In this document: piece after piece, positions 48,872 through 63,800 of the stretch
Numbering within the stretch: the stretch's first letter is position 1
Layout: every line of letters starts with the position of its first letter
Source: Crossaster papposus
Taxonomy: Eukaryota; Echinodermata; Asteroidea; Velatida; Solasteridae
Assembly: GCA_037893245.1 (NCBI GenBank)
Contig: JBAIAA010000780.1
Coordinates: 310,001-374,000, forward strand
Direction of reading: 5' to 3'
DNA: 64,000 nucleotides
Translations under genes and position numbers: made by a program
The notes under the pieces: model-generated
What the model was told of the DNA's origin: nothing
What the model saw: the letters and a program-made list of their open reading frames with translations, nothing else
The model's database searches: none

Positions 48872-51800
48872 GTAGTTATACAATAGCTTCTTGGTGTTTG
48901 GTATGATCCCGATATGACCCGAATTGTGGCAAATATATAAGTTACGCCCGACCTGCAAACATACAAAAGTGACACTAAAAGCTAATTATAATAGTGTCGA
49001 CTGTCGATAATTTCACAATCCCACCCTAACCCCAACTTCCTCAACTTTTATGGAGAAATCTATACAACTTAATTGCATAAACATATTGCTTCTTCATCTA
49101 CATGTATATTAAACGTGGCCCAGTTAAACAGGATATAGTGTGAATTGCCCCAGAGTCTTTAAGTAGAACCTCTTTAAACTGTCACATCAAGTCACTCTCT
49201 TTGAACCTCCTTGTTGCATTTTCATCACACAGTGAGATCCAGCTGTTCGTGAGAAGCTCTTTGAGATCCACACTGTGTCTGCAACTGCATCCATCCACCA
49301 CTGTCTCTGGCTTGAAAGGATTACTACAAGAACAACTGAAGATTGAACCAGAAAATCAACATCTGTTCACGAAGAGACACCGTGAGGTAATGCTAAACTT
49401 CGCACAATGTTCATTGTCATCTGTGTGCCCCCCCCCCCCCCCCCCCCGCCCCACCCTCACCCCCTTCCCTTAGTGTACTCTTCCATTGTGCCAGGGTTAC
49501 CCAGATGTATTTAATTGTTTTCACTAATAGTCCTGTGCACATTTTTACGAACAAACATCTCTATTTATTGCTAGCTTTGCGATGGAGCCTCACTAAAGGA
49601 CCACGGGATTGTTCAAGATTCAAAGGTAGACTTACGCCTAGCGTCTGAATTGATGGATGGAAGTGATCAACGCAAATCAACAGGTAAAGTCTGTGAATAG
49701 ATTCATGCCGTGCATATTATTAGGCCTGTACAGGTTGATTTGTTGAGCTGATCAACACACCAACAGATAAGTCTGTAGGCCTATACAGGTGGCCCCCAAT
49801 TAAACGGACAAGCGCACCTCCACCACCCGAGGCCAACAAATCTATACCAATAGATGGAGACTCCTTCTAGAAGAAAAATGATACCAAGAAATACCGATTC
49901 GGTCCAGTATATGTTTATCTTGGTAGTATTTTTATTCCAGAAAGATTCCCCATTCATTATACAATTTGTTTAGGCCGCCCTGTATAGATTTATGTACATT
50001 ACATCTGGGTTTTATAGGTGTAGTTGATTGTCTTACCTTTCACGACTCAATTTGTAGGAAACGAAAAAAGAAGACGAAAGAGAAAGGCAGGCTACAAATC
50101 GTCATCTGAAGAAGAAGACAAAACTCTTAATTTGAATCATAAAGATGACGTGAACTCCAATCACTCGGGGGGTCCTGCTACCTATTCAACAAGTGGAGTC
50201 TCGAACAGAAACCAATCAAAGGGTAAAACCCATATAGCCTTGATACATTTCCATTATGTACTCCATTTGTGTTTAACAATTTGGTTTATGCATGCTTCTG
50301 AGAGGATATATTTCAGCACTATATACACAGTTAGAGGAAAGAGAAAGGTTAGGACGGAAACAGAAATATGTTGACAGGAAACTGTCATCACCTGAAGGAG
50401 CTGAAGGAAAATCGAAGCTTGCTGATGGGGATTTCAAGAGAAATCAGATGATTCGACCGTCGAGCGATTCTAAAACACAATCATCACCAGCTGCAACACT
50501 CCAACATCCCATACCTATATATCGCTGTCGATTCTAAACCTCCCACAATCACCCTGAGCATATGTTCTCTTTGTTTGATTCCCACAATTCCCTCGTTACA
50601 GAAGACACTAAACTACATACATCTTCAGGTGGTGGAAGTCAAGATTCATCGGATGACTCGGGCTGCTCATCCACCTTTGTAGCTAAACACGGTAAACAAA
50701 ATACCTGTATTATGATTTGCCTGTTACGTTTCGTTTAAATTAAAAGCCCATCGGAAAGTACGTATTCATCTGGTTGTTTAAAAAGACCCAAACTCATCTC
50801 AGTGCATACCAAGTGAACTATAAACCTGCTCACTTTGTTACTTACTCTCTATAATTAATATCCGGCAGCTACAAAGAGAACAAGAAGAAGACGGAGAAAA
50901 GTAAGAGGAAAATCTCCATCTGACGAATCACATGGACAAACTTCCTCGAGTGATGAAAACAAATCGGAGAAGGGAGAGTTGTCTACCTCTTTAGGAGTGG
51001 AAGCCGCCAGTAATCAATCTAAGTCTGGTATTAACTCCAACTTTTCATTACATTTTAGTATCTGCATTTCGATCAATTATAGAATGACTTCGGTGATTGT
51101 TTAGCCTGATCTTGAAAATGAAACAGGTTTTGCTAGTCTTCTAAGTGGACAAACAAAACTGGCGGGAGCTGAATTTGAACTTGCGACCTCTGGAATACCA
51201 TACCAGCGCTCCCTGCCAACTGAGTTATCTTGCTCTATATTGGCGATCTCCCAAATTGTCAGTGTCTCTGCCCAGGGCCGCTATAGTCGGAGATCCTGTA
51301 ATAATGTGCATCTCAAGTTCCGATATTTAGGTAATAACAGTGCGAGAACCCGGTTATTACTGGGTGGTAATGACCGGGTTGGGGGATGACCGCTGGTAAT
51401 GGATCGAGCCGAAATTTATTTTAAACTCTATATATTTATATAAATTAATGAATACTTTATCAGAAATATAGGCTTGATTCGGGTTGGTTCTAGCGTGATA
51501 ATTTTTCATGTACGAAGCAGTTTATTACTCGATCCGGAATTGGTTAAACTGATCCGCAACTAGAAAAAGGGATGTCGGTATATTTGACGTCGTATTTTCA
51601 AATAAAGAAGAGCATAAATATCGAAACAAAAACTGTAGTTTTTCCATCACTCAAGGTAAACTACTAAACCTATTTCATTTAAATTTCGAGGATTAGACTT
51701 GCCGAAAACAGCCTGAATATTTGTTGCGATCCGGAACTAGGAAAACGTCTGTAATGTGGCCAGAATGCAGCCCAAAGCCGGGGTTTAGAAAACGGCCCTT

Positions 51801-54800
51801 GGAAAACCCATGATATTAATACATATAATGACCTGCACGTGATCGAGTCTCGGCCAATCAGAAGCCTTCAACTCTCCTAGGTATTTATTAAATGCTAAAT
51901 AATACGATCAAGCGAAGGCTTTTGGAATGTTGAAGTTGTTAAGGATTGTTGTTGTTTGTTCAGGGAGAAAAAGAAGAAGACGAAGAAAAGCTGCCAAGAA
52001 ATCCTCATCTAAAGAAGTAGAAGAAGAAGAAGTCCATGATAACACAAGCAGGATTGATAAAGAACTAGAGGTCTCGGATGACTCAAGCGATTCCGCTGCC
52101 TTCCCGTCACCCACTGTCATCGCAAAAGGTAACGTCTTCTCACTCTGATAGTCTAACTAACTTGGGTAAGTGGTGGGATGCCTTGATTGAGTACACTTCA
52201 TACAAAAATGATGAAAGCTAGTTGTATCACCGTTATTAAAATGTGTTACTTACTCTATATGTTTAATAATATCCGGCAGCTAAAAGGAGAACAAGGAGAA
52301 GACGACGAAAAGTAAGAGGAAAATCTCCGTCTGATGAATCACGTGGACAAACTCCCTCAAGTGATGAAGACAAAACGGAGACAAGAAAGTTGTTTACCTC
52401 TTCAGGAGTTGAAGCCGCCAGTAATCAATCTAAGTCTGGTATTAACTTCAACTTTTCATTACATATCAGTATCTGCATTTCGATCAATTATAAAATGACT
52501 TCGGTGATTGTTTAGCTTGATCTTAAAAAATAAAACAGGTTTTGATGATATAAGTGGACAAACAAAACTGGCAGGAGCTGGATTTGAACCTGCGACCTCT
52601 GGATTACCGTACCAGCGCTCCCTCCCAACTGAGTTATCTTGCTCTATGTTGGCGATCTCCCAAATTGTTAATGTCTCTGTTCAGGGCCACTATAGTCAGA
52701 AGGTTCTGATAATAATTTGCAGTCGAATTCGATGAATATGGTAAGCTGTCTTTAAAACACGGTTTGAGACATTAATGAATGGAGAGTTTTCAAGACAAAA
52801 ATATTTGAAGGTTTACAAATATGTATTCTAAAATAGGGGCTAGCGTGAAGCCAAATTTCATCCGGTATATTCCCGCGAATACGATCAAGCGAAGGCTTTT
52901 TGAATTTTGGGCTTTTTAAATATTGTTGTTGTTGTTTATTCAGGGAGAAAAAGAAAAAGACGTAGAAAAGCTGCCAAGAAATCCCCATCTAAGGAAAAAG
53001 AAAAAGAAGTTCATGATAACACAAGCAGGATTGATAAAGAACCAGAGGTCTCAGATGACTCAAGCGATTCTGCTGCCTTCTCGTCCCCCACTGTCATCAC
53101 AAAAGGTAACGTCTTCTCATTCTGATAGTATAACTAACTTGGATAAGTGGTGGGATGGATTGATTGAGTACCCTTCATGCAAAAATGATGAAAGCTATAG
53201 TTGTAACATCATTACTACAATTCTATAACCTTACTCTTCTTATTGGATTGTTAGGGAATTCGAGAGAATTCACTGGCAAGGAATCAAAGAAGAGGAGGAG
53301 GAGGAGTAAAACAGGACAAAGACAAGTTAACAAGAAAATAGATTCTGGGAGAAATAAAAGCCAGGATAACGAGATGCAAGATAAGTCAGGTGGCTGCGGT
53401 GATTCCGTCACCTTCTCGGGAGTTAACACATCTGATAGAACCTCGGCAGGGAAAATACAAACAACGAAAAAGGAAAAGGCACTGACAGACAAGAAGAACG
53501 CAGGGAGGACACAAAAACAAAAAGGGAAACGTTTCAAGAAATCTCAATCTGAAGCAGATATCAATGGTAGGACGAGTCTCGGTGTCGAAAAGCAATCTGT
53601 TGTTGTATACTTGGGCTTAGTTTGACAGTAGTCTTGTTTAATTGGTGAGAATCTTGATAAAAACTGTCTTCATTTCATTCCTCTTTAGAGAGAGGCCAAA
53701 GGTCAAGCAAGAAAGATAATGATTTGCTGTTGACAGGAAAAAGAAGTAGCATAGCTCTCAGAACATGCCCATTTGATGAGGCAGCATCGAATAGAAAGCC
53801 AAGCTTGGATGATAAAGAGCACGATAAGCTGGGTATAATCTGATTGATAGTTGCTGTAAAAATGATTATGATTCCAGAGTATTGGTGATTAAAAGTATTT
53901 TTTTATTTGTTTCGGTCGTAGGGAGAAGAAAAACAAAATCTGCAAGAAATGCCAGTCATGCATATTCAAGTGAGAAGCAAGCCAGCTGTCCTACTTCCCA
54001 GATTGATGGCAATCTGAGCTCGGATGATCGTAGGAACACCTCCAACTCCTTAGCAGTTAAGACTAGCGTTACTAAGCCACCAAAAACTGGTAAAAACTTT
54101 GTACTCTGGTTGATTTATTTTCAGTTGTTAAATTCGTTAATTGCATGCAGACCGGACTCACAACAAGTCCAATTTTGTATGTGTATTTACAGAAAGAAGA
54201 CGGAAGAGCTTGCCGAAAAAGGTTTCAAGAACAAGAAGGAAAGGAAGAAGACGAGCTGCCAAGAAATCTCGATTTGTTGATGCGGATCCAAGTCTATGTG
54301 ACGAAGATAACGTAAAGTCGAAAGATTCCTCTATCCCCGCGTCAAACGATGAACAATCCAAATCTGGTAAAATGTTGTTTTACTTGTAATTCCAAACAGA
54401 ATGACTATTTCCCTCTCAACGTTTAATATGAGTGCTTATTAGCTTGATTAATGGTGTCCCGTCTTAGGTCTCTTACACCATGTCAGACTCAACAACTTAC
54501 ACTTTCAATGATTTTTTCCCAAGATATATTTTCTTTTCTCAGTTACTTTAGGCCTATATTTGGAATGATAAGAGGGGTTGTACCATAAAGTCTACAATTT
54601 GACAATTTTAGAAGTTAATCCTACTAATAAAGCGTACAGATTAATTAGATTATCGTCCCCAAGTCTTTCAAAATGACGGGACTTAACGCAAGATTTTCTA
54701 ATACAAACAAACTTTGCTTTATTCTTTGCAACACTAGTCTGCACAACTATACCTCGCTGATTCCCAACAAACTAAAGCATAGCCAGACAAAAACAAAATA

Positions 54801-57800
54801 CATGTACTACACCCAGTCGCCTTGGAATCAAATTTGTAATCGAATCGCGTTAACCGAACAAAAGCCCACCCATCAGTGATCTATTTTAGGAAATCAATTG
54901 TCACCTCAACAATAAACTAGGCAAACGGAGCTCGAGAGCCAAAAGACTAACAAGATGTGGTGTAACATTGTTGTGGTGCCTTTTAGGATGCCATGCAGCC
55001 TCCCAAAGGCAGGTACCTAGCCAGGAGAAGGATTTTCCGGACAATCTTCAGCTGAAGAAACAGCAAGGGACGGATGATGAAGAGGAAATCAACAAACAAG
55101 ATACGACGACATCGAGTGATGAGAAACAGAGACTAACAGAAAAACAAGAAGGTTCTCGGCCAGAGATCTGCGAAGAACCAAGACAAGAGGCAGGGGCACA
55201 GCTACAGACTAATCATCCAGATCGGCCATCAAAGGGAAAACGACAAGTTCCATTAGGTTAATATACTTTGTGACATGTGACCAGTTCTAACAAAATCCAA
55301 CACTTGGGGTAAATTTTCAATATTGGGGTTTCGGTTTCATTGTATAATGTACAAACAACAAGCTTTCATTATACATGTAGGTATGTTTCAATAATAATAA
55401 TAATAATAATGCCAGTTCTTATATAGCGCTTTTAGTCTCCCACTATGTGGGTGTATCAAAGCGCTTTATTATTACCCCGGTCATTGGGCCCATGAAACAT
55501 TCCAAATACCATCTCAGCTCCCTGGGGAGTATACAGCTCGATGCTGCCATTTCGGCGCAAAGCAGCTAAATCAACCACAATAACCATCTCTGCCCTCACA
55601 GGTACCCATTTACTCCTGGGTGGGGAGAAGCAATGAGTGACAAAGTGCCTTGCCCAAGGGCACACGCACCATATTCCCAGGCCGGACTCGAACCCACAAC
55701 CTGTATCTTTACACACAGATTACAAATTCAATGCTCCAGACCACGAGACCACGACCACAAGAAGTATGGATAAAATCTGCCACGTTATGGCACATTAACT
55801 TTTAAGAATTGGTCTACCAACACAAGCTTTATAGCAACGCAATCGGCCAAAGGGAGTTGGGTCTTGAAACTATACGCACATGTATTCAGCACACTTAACG
55901 TAATTAGAAAAACAAATTTAATTAAAGTTGAATATTATTTGTATTCAAGGTAATGGGAAATGCTGAGAAGCGTCGATTAGGTTTTGTCGGAGCCGGTCAC
56001 ATAAATATTTTATATGGATGGCAATATTCGTATGGATCTATGCTTGAATTTGGAGCTTATCTGAAAGCACATTTTTAAGTTCATATTAAAGCTAGCTATC
56101 TTATCAATATTTGAAAATAATTATCTATGTTTATAGGAAGAACGAAGACAAGAAGAGAACGAACAGATTCCGAAACGAAGCCTGCATCTGAAAAAAATGG
56201 AGATCACCGAATCCAGCTGTTTGTTAATAGTACTTCGATGGGACCAATATGTTTGCAAATGCATCCTTCAACTTTTATCACCATCTTGAATGAAACACTT
56301 CAAAACCAACCTGGTGTTGAGTCTGAGAAGCAACAACGGGACCACGAGGTAAAGTAAACTAAAATTCATTTTCTCATAAGGTTGTATTTCTTTCTAGTAA
56401 TCACACGATTGTAGACTTAAACTCTTGAATGGATAGTCGATTCACTTGATTATTGTTGACATTTTCCCTGTCAAGCCTCGTGCTGAGACATCGCACAAGG
56501 ATTATCGGGTCGAGCAGGATGCTAACATAGAGATACACCTGATGTCTGGGTTGATGTGCAGAGCTGGTGATGAACCGAAATCAGCAGGTAAATCTGGATA
56601 CTAATCTTGTCGTTGCAATGATTGACAGACAACACGCGGGCAATGGGAAGTGTCGCAATTCCTAGCATTTCCAAATCGATAGATTATTATTATATTCTGA
56701 CTAATAATTTTTTTAGTAGTGAAGTTCACTCCAAGAAAACTCAAGCACATATACCTCTCTCCGCGACCCCTCTTTGTCTCAACTTGCAGAAAGAACACGA
56801 AAGACAAGCAGGGCGAAGAAGGTTAGAAGAAAGACTAGGCAAGCAAGAAGACCAACTACCAAGAAATTTGTTAATCCGGACTCATGTCTGCCTAATAAAG
56901 ATAAAGTGAAGTCAAAGGACTCGCCCATCTCCTCACCAATCGATGCCAACGCTACGAAGCAATCTAAATCAGGTAAAATGTTGTTTCCCTTGCATGCAGT
57001 TTCCTTAGGCTATTGTGGATTTTTGTTGGCAATAATTATCTGTTAAATGTCTTAAATGTACCGGTCTAAGTATCTCACAGCATGCCAGACGAAGCAAATT
57101 TATAATCTGTTTCCTTTTAGTTTTTTAAGACTGTATTTTTTAAGTTTTCTTTCTGGGGGAATGTAAGTAGTATTAAGCCAATTCATGCTCGATTCACAAT
57201 ATTTTAATGACATATTTTTGAAAATAAATTGAAGTTAATCGGGTTTTTTTAAAGGATGCCATGTGGTACCCTGTGACCAGGCGCCTGCAGGTCAGTTGAC
57301 GGATTTCAAGAAAAAGTTGAAGAAACAGCAAGACACAAACGGCAGAGAGGAAATAAACCAAGACGATAACATGAAGACATCGCGGGAGCAACATAGACCA
57401 ATAGATGAACAAGGCTGCAGTACCCAGACAAAATACTGCGAGATAACAGAGGTCAAAGATAAAAGCTCTCAACTAACATCCTACAAAGGACAAGGAAAGG
57501 ACACACACGGGCGTCAGAAGGAAAATGGGGAAATGCTAAAGGACAGCGGTGAAAGCTGTAAAGAAGTAGATACATCAGCACACGAGGTAGAGAAACACGG
57601 AGAGGAGCAGACTTGTCATTCAGACGGATATCAGGAAGACAAACAGCAAGGCGTGGTCAGGAAACAGATCCGTAAACCACATACGCAATCGTCGTCCAAG
57701 AAACAGAAATGGGATGGAGAAGACAACCTGGAACAGGTTGACGATCTCAGAAGATCCGAAACCGAGAGAGAACAGAGCTGCCTTAATCAAAGGCCCTCCT

Positions 57801-60800
57801 CTGGGAAAAAAGCACAGAAACAGAAGCAAGCTAATCATCAAGATCGTCTATCAAAGGATCTAGTACCGTCAGGTAAAGATACAAAGTGTGGGTTTGAAAG
57901 TTTCAAAGACCGTTTTGTTCCATTTGCTTGTGATAAAGGACCTATCATACATTGCCTCTGTACGGCCTTTGAATACATTCCTATTATCTAGTCATTCATT
58001 GAACTGGCAGCAGATTACTTCAAGTTTATCTCAAGAAATACTTTAGTTTTGTTTGTTCACAGTAACATGAAATATTTTCAAAGACATAATAAATCTAGTA
58101 TTTTTGCACATTATAGGAAGAACAAAGATGAGAAAAGAACGAGGATGCACTGCAAAGCAACCGTTCCGTGAAGATGAGGGAGAACGCCTAATCCAGCTTT
58201 TTGTGAATACTTTATCGAGTGGACCGATATGTCTTCAAATGCTTCCGTCGACTCCTGTCTTAGCTTTGAAAGAAAAACTTCAAGACCACCTTGGGATTGA
58301 ACCAGAGAAGCAGCGCCTCATCACCAGACAACGCCATGAGGTAATGACCGAGTAGCCTAATTCTAATGTTCCCTGACATAATCTAGCTAGCTGTCGAGAG
58401 GTTTCGCTCTTGAACAATCTTGAACGAATTGTAATTTACTTGAAGACACTGTTTCTTTTTTAGCTACGCGACGGGGTCCCCCTCCAAGATCAGGCCATTG
58501 AGCAAGATGCTAACATCGAGTTACGCCTCGTGCAAGGGTTGATGGGCGGAGCTGATGATGAACATAAATCAGCAGGTAAAGTCTATTGCTCTTACCAGTG
58601 CCAACGAGGAGCTTACGATCGGCTTATGTATACAATGGGGTTAAGTCAGGCGTTTCACTTGTTAGTTGGGAATATTGAAGTCAGCAGGCACAACTGTCTT
58701 CAAATTGATTGATGGACATTGTTCCACTGAATTTGTTCATTCAAAGTGGTCGGAATTTAGTTTAGCTTATAATCCTTTAGAAATGCAGAACCATTGTAAT
58801 AACAAACAAGTGATTTTTTAATCTCAAATACATCACACCTCGTTATATCGATGGCACGCTTCGTTTACCTGCTTTCCAATGGGAGCTTGGTGGATCTTAT
58901 CCCATCTGGCTGAGGCTGGCTCCCATAGCGTAACAAAGCGTTGCGTCATTATGCCTTAATTGAACCTACAGTAGCAGAAACTCCTGTGAACTGATCTAGA
59001 GTATAGACCAACCAGCTGCGTTCATACCTTTACCTTACCTCCAGGGAATTCACAAAAGGGGACCGACAAGGATCCAAAGACAAGAAAGGACAATGAACGG
59101 AAGGCCAGTGATCATCACGTACGTATTCCTAAGCAAGACACACAGACAACGGCAGGGGTCAGAAAGCATGACCAACAAAGTGTCCTGACGTTACCCGATG
59201 AGCAACAGAGATCGGTAGAGAAGCAGCTGGAGGATTTGAAACCCACCTCTGTCCGACCCAAGACTCGGTCAGCACATGAAGCAGGGCAACACAGCTCCCA
59301 AGAAGAGGTGGTATCATCAACTAACGAGCCAGAAAAACTGGCACAGAGGCAGGGTCAGGAACCTGAGAGAGTGGGCAAGGAGAATCGATCACAAGAAAAT
59401 AGCCAAGGTGAAGGCTCGTTCAGGAGTATAATCAATCGTAATGATTTGTTTAATTCGGCGGAGTGTAACATAGGTCCAGGTTAACAAACACCAAAACCAT
59501 TCTGTGTTTAAACGTGATTTGTTTCTATTCTCTAAAAGCACTGAATTCGTATCTCTTCACGTTCAAGTTGACACAATAGAGTGAGAGGCCAAATTATCAC
59601 CGAGTGTAAAGGTTTCCTATATCCAACACAAAACATGTTCTCTTTTTCCCTTTCAGCGACCTGTTTCATTTTCTGTGTGTATCTCCATAATTTTAATATG
59701 TCTGTATCTTTGCAATTACAATTTTGTTATCAATCCGTATATGCTATTCCCTGCATATAGTTCGAGATATGGTACCCGCAATGTTCCATCCAGCCATGCA
59801 ACATCCGTATACTGTGTGTACTCGTAATTCGTCTGGTTCCCTTCTTCAACCTGCTGGACCAATAAGAGACGTCACTGTCGATGGGATGTGCAATCCTATT
59901 TTTTTCGCTCCATCTACCGGGCACACTTTCAATTACAAATACACACAGAATGTGACCATCCAGGCAGCCACCCTAGGTAAAGTTGTTTCTGTTCTTGGTG
60001 TCCATAACAGTCAAGCCTATCGGAATATAAATCGAATAGAGGTATATACACTGCAAAAAATGCCAGACCATCTGGTGTTGAATTTGACCGGTGTTGTGTA
60101 AAACAAAATAACCCCCCCCCCCCCCCCCCCCTCCTAGAGGTGGGAGGAAAACCCCAGCAGAATTTTTAATTAATACCCACGAAATCAGGTAGGGACTGAA
60201 AACCCAATCCACATTGGTGGCCCAGGCTCACAGCGGAAAGAACCGCTACGCCAACCTGACCCCCATGACCAATTATTAAGGGTTTACTATTTGGAAACAA
60301 TTTAAACTTCGCTGAGATTTAGTAATGCAAATACCTTTAGATTTTGAGATCCTGCCGCGGATACCCTGAAATAGCAACATGAATTTAACATCAGATTTGG
60401 CATCGTTTTATTAATTAAACGCCGAGAACTATTGCGTTTTAATTTAAAATGTGACATTATCTTAGTTTTTCTCAAACTAACCTTTAACTTTTTGTAATAC
60501 TTTCCGGTCTTTTTCCAGGAATGACTTTCTGTATTATTTTGCTATCTCAACAGGAGGCATGATACACGATCAACCCTGTGCACAACCCACCCAACCTGAG
60601 ATACGTAGTGAATCGACAAGAAGCAGACAGGACACCAGACCAGCCACCGCTGCCGCAGCTCGAGAAGACAATGCAGCGGATCTGTGTGAAGAGGCGCTTA
60701 AGAAGATGTACTTGACCACTGGCAGTTACGTGCAAGCCAATCCGTGGATTGATGATGACATGATTGATATTGCGAAAATATACACGAATTTACGGTTAGT

Positions 60801-63800
60801 TAGTGATGATGATGATAATGGTGGTGGTGGTGATAATGGTGTTGGTGGTGGTGATAATGATGATGATGAACGAGGAAAGGGGTCGAACGATGGAAAGGGG
60901 AAGGAGGTATTGTATGAGGAAACCCTCGTGAAAAACAAAAATGGTTATGTTATCAATCGTATCATTTACAATGGATGGGCAGGTATGGGAAAAACAACAC
61001 TAATAGTTAAGATTGCGTACGACTGGGCCCTTGGTGCTTGCGAAACAACTAAGAAGTATAAACTTGTTTTTGTTCTAAAGATGAGCGAACTTGATCAAAA
61101 GTCGGAGTTTATTGACTCTCTTTTTGAACAACTTATTGACAAAAACGAGATCGACAAGGACCATCTTAAAACGTACATCTTCAAGAATGCTAAAAAGGTG
61201 CTTCTTCTTCTCGATGGTTTTGATGAATTGATGACAACCAACCTCGAGAGGAAATCATTCGGCTCGATCCTCAAAATCCTCAATCGGGATATCGGAGCAA
61301 ATATTGATGTCGTCATAACCACCCGCCCCTCCCATTTATCCACTTTGGTTAGCAAATCACTGATTACAAAACCTTACACACATGTAAAAGTCCTTGGGTT
61401 CTTTGAAAAGGACATAGAGGGTTTTGTGAGCAAATTCTTTCACAAGAAACCCAATGATGCTCAGGCCCTTTTCAAAAAAATTCAATCTTCAAACGTCTTG
61501 CTTGATTTTTCACGTAGCCCAATGTTGTTGCTCCTAATATGCTTATTATGGAGACAAGATTCCACACTGTCAGACACACTATCGCGATTGTACAGAAATG
61601 CTGTACGATATATATTCAAAAGAAAAGATGTACCGCATGAGGAAATCTCGGAGATTGTTGTAGCGATCGGAGAGGTTGCCTTAAGCGGGCTTATGTCTCC
61701 AGTACAGCGGCTTTCATTTCAAGAAAAAGAGTTTGAGAAGATTTCGCTGGATATAGCCTTGAAGGCTGGCATACTCACAAGGCAGCGAGTCATGAAAGCG
61801 TTAGACACTGATAACAGTACTGTACAGTTTATTCACAAAACAGTTCAAGAATTTTGTGCTTCTCGTTATCTCCAAAGCTTACACGATACAGATGCTAAGG
61901 AATTCAAGAAAATTCTTGATAAACTTAATGACCTCCGTAGGTTTCGCTACATTTTACGCTTTTGCTGTGGTGACAGTGAAGCATGCACGGAACATGTCTT
62001 AGCGATGTTGCAACATGACACTGTTATCGAAACTGCGCGGGGACAGGTAGCGAGTAGGAGTCGCGCTGGTTTATATTCGCACAAATTGATTCCCGCACCG
62101 AAAGTCGCAGAACTGAGGTCGTGTCCTCCTCTCTCATACACAAGGAACGACTGCGAGGTTCGCATAAACACGAAGACCGCCATAAGCAGCAGAAGGACGA
62201 AAGCGTTGAAACTTGCCCTGACATGTTACTTTGAAAGTCAGGCAAAAAACCTTTTATCGACATTTGTAAATTCGGTTGTTACTGGTTCAATTGATATAAC
62301 ATATTTCAGAAGTGACGACATCAACAATTTCGTTTGGTTTCTGAAGCATGTTGCTGACCAGTCCAAGTACATTAAAGATAAGCCACTCGCCAAAGTTAAG
62401 AAAATGAAATTTGAATCGTGTACCTTAAAGGAAGGGTGTTGTGAAGATTTAGTCAATGTTATGGCGACATTAACAAGTCTGACAGTTGTTCGGATGATCG
62501 GATGCTTCTTAACTACTAGCAGTACGAAGGTTATCATCTCACAATTAGGCAAGACCGCTAATCACGTGACTGAACTGCACCTATCAAAGTGTCATGGTTT
62601 AACGGATAATGTGCACTTGTGGATGCCGCTTGTGACTAAAACTCATCTACAGAAGCTAGATTTAGATAACTGTTGGTTAAATAACGACGATGTTAAGGGC
62701 ATTGCGCTATTACTGGGGGATATGCCCAATTTGGTACAATTAAACATCCAGGGTTGTCCAGGATTGAATATGGTCGTGGTGCATGGAGACACTACAAAGC
62801 TGCATTTGTGCCGCATGGTGTTATCTGCTTCAGAACTGATGCTTATTTTAAAGACAATGAGCAACAGAGGAAATTCATCGTTGTTGGGTCGTGTCATGAG
62901 TGAACTGTGTGTTGAAGGAATCAAGAGTCTGGGTGGCATGGCAGTCATATGGTCATCACAAGTCAAGGAACTCAAAGGCCTTGAGCAGTTGACAATACAC
63001 GACTGCTCATTACAGACGGCGGATGTTGAACACATTGCTGCTTCATTAGAAGACACGTCTTGCGTACGCAAACTGGATTTGTCTGGAAATGAATCTCTAG
63101 CAGGCTCAGACTGGTCTCCGTTACAGTGCCTGAAACAACTGAAGCAGCTTACACTAGATCGGTGTGGTTTAGGCATCAATGATGTGAAACACATTGCAGC
63201 ATCAGCTGGTTGTATGCACAATCTTGTACAGTGTAGTATTGATGATTTCTTCCAGATGGAAAAACCTGATAGAGGCGTCAAGATGACGCTCTCGATGCTG
63301 TTGGTCACTAGTTCCGATGTTGCAGATATTTTGAAGGCAATGGCTAATCGTAACGACTTAGTTGAAGTGTCACTTGAGAGTATTTCCGGTCTGAGCGGCA
63401 CAGCAGCTGAATGGTCACTTGCATTACGTGACCTGAAACATCTTGAAAAACTTTGTGTTACAAACTGCTCATTAATAGGCATAGACATTGAACATATTGC
63501 TGCATCGTTTAGTGACACGCCCACTTTGGTTGAACTGGATCTGTCTAGAAATGAATCTCTGCGCGACTCAGGTGCTTCATGGTCTCAGTTACAGCGGTTG
63601 AAACATCTAGAGAAGCTCACACTAGATAACTGTGGTTTAGGCATACATGATGTGAAACTCATTGCAGCATCAGCTGGATGTATGCACAGTCTTGTAGAGT
63701 GTAGTATTGATGATTTCTTCCAGATTGAAAAACTTGATAAAGGCATCAGGCTGTTGATCTCGGGGGCGCAGGTCACTGGTTTCATTGTGGCAGATATTTT

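Noticed and set aside
49428-49447. Poly-C runs (also 7749-7778, 8902-8919, 60113-60131) as functional elements
   Set aside because: Simple homopolymer tracts in introns, likely variable in length and prone to assembly error; nothing further supported.
51125-52720. tRNA genes on the minus strand
   Set aside because: A and B boxes are present but no full cloverleaf could be drawn and the body continues as a dispersed repeat; SINEs are the better call.
62643-63524. 293-residue minus-strand frame
   Set aside because: Antisense shadow of the LRR coding exon; its Cys/Ser-rich text mirrors LRR codons.
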